64,000 nucleotides of DNA, from the NCBI GenBank assembly GCA_026168455.1, contig CM047426.1, forward strand, positions 88,749,986-88,813,985, read 5' to 3'. Of the stretch, positions 63,461-64,000 are shown one piece after another; the first letter of the stretch is position 1, and each line of letters starts with the position of its first letter. The position numbers and the translations under genes were made by a program. This DNA is from Theocolax elegans. Lineage: Eukaryota > Arthropoda > Insecta > Hymenoptera > Cerocephalidae. The notes beneath the pieces were generated by a model. That model ran no database searches. It saw only the letters and a list, made by a program, of their open reading frames with translations, and was not told where the DNA came from.

Positions 63461-64000
63461 ATAGCCTTTTATGAACGTACCGAGCAATTTCGATTCTTTT
63501 CTTAATTTGGAATATTTTTTTACCTATGTATATACTCAAATTTCGAGGTTGTTCTGTTTGTATTTTTGAGTTTCAGTTGTATGTTTTCTTACAATTTCCA
63601 TTATTAAATAGTGAAATGGGTTAAAATTTAAAATCGTCAAATAATGGCGTTTTAAAAATTTTAATGATTTTTAAATGTAAATACAATTGCAAATATTATA
63701 TTTTTACCTTACTATGGTGATTACTAATAATTAGATTTTATTGATCGAATCTCTTACCTGCAACAGAAAAATAATTTATAATTAGTAGGTTAACTCAAAT
63801 AAAGTTAAATATATTCTATAAAAATACTAGCATAGTTTTATCAAGTAAATACATAAAATATTAATTCAAATATGAAAACTTGTTAACAGTCACGAGTAGT
63901 TTGCCGTCGACACCTCTCGAAAATACTCTTGAATTCAACGTCCTCCCCTCTTCTTTGCCTACTTTGAAGATACTACAGAGAGAATATAGAACCTCTCTTA
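63461..64000. other. AT-rich non-coding end of window
   Basis: AT-rich to about 63880, then a slightly GC-richer pyrimidine-rich end. Nothing recognised. Confidence 0.5.

Noticed and set aside
5251..64000. CRISPR arrays, bacterial operons, rRNA or conserved insect microRNAs
   Set aside because: No regularly spaced repeats, no ribosome-binding-site organisation, and none of the common conserved insect microRNA sequences looked for by eye were found.

Overview
The window looks like insect genomic DNA, most likely from a hymenopteran (ant, bee or wasp). This rests on base composition and on the resident retroelement, not on a recognised host gene. Long AT-rich stretches alternate with short GC-richer islands that keep many CpG dinucleotides. 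There are scattered CA, CT, AT, CTT and GTT microsatellites, and nothing resembles bacterial operons, ribosome-binding sites or densely packed genes.

Positions 1 to about 5250 hold the one feature identified with confidence. It is a decayed Ty3/gypsy-type LTR retrotransposon on the minus strand, so gag lies at the right and integrase at the left. In element order the parts are a partial 5' LTR, gag with one intact CCHC knuckle and one broken one, retropepsin, reverse transcriptase, RNase H, integrase with its HHCC, DDE and C-terminal modules, a polypurine-type A run, and a 3' LTR that continues beyond the window's left edge. Most catalytic motifs are readable, but the frame breaks repeatedly, so the copy cannot encode working proteins. 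The right-hand LTR matches the left-hand one only over the stretch next to the internal region. Its U3 part is missing or unrecognisable.

From about 5250 to 64000 no host gene, tRNA, rRNA or known microRNA was recognised. Almost all long open frames there are unconvincing: many lack an ATG, cross microsatellites, or are open on both strands. One 59-codon ATG frame (33066-33245, +) has a more protein-like composition and is listed tentatively. The region reads as intronic or intergenic DNA. It contains GC-richer islands that could be conserved regulatory DNA (around 10.7-11.1, 17.4-17.8, 25.1-25.7, 29.6-30.0, 34.1, 38.8-39.1, 42.0, 43.1-43.4, 49.2-49.4 and 62.8-63.4 kb), several compact perfect hairpins, a near-perfect 40-bp inverted repeat with a 50-bp spacer at 13407-13536 that looks like a small mobile-element remnant, and a diverged direct repeat at about 16.2-16.5 kb.

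The genes do not work together as a host pathway. The only functional set is the fossil gag-pol module. The rest of the annotation describes non-coding content, with limits stated where homology search or RNA data would be needed.
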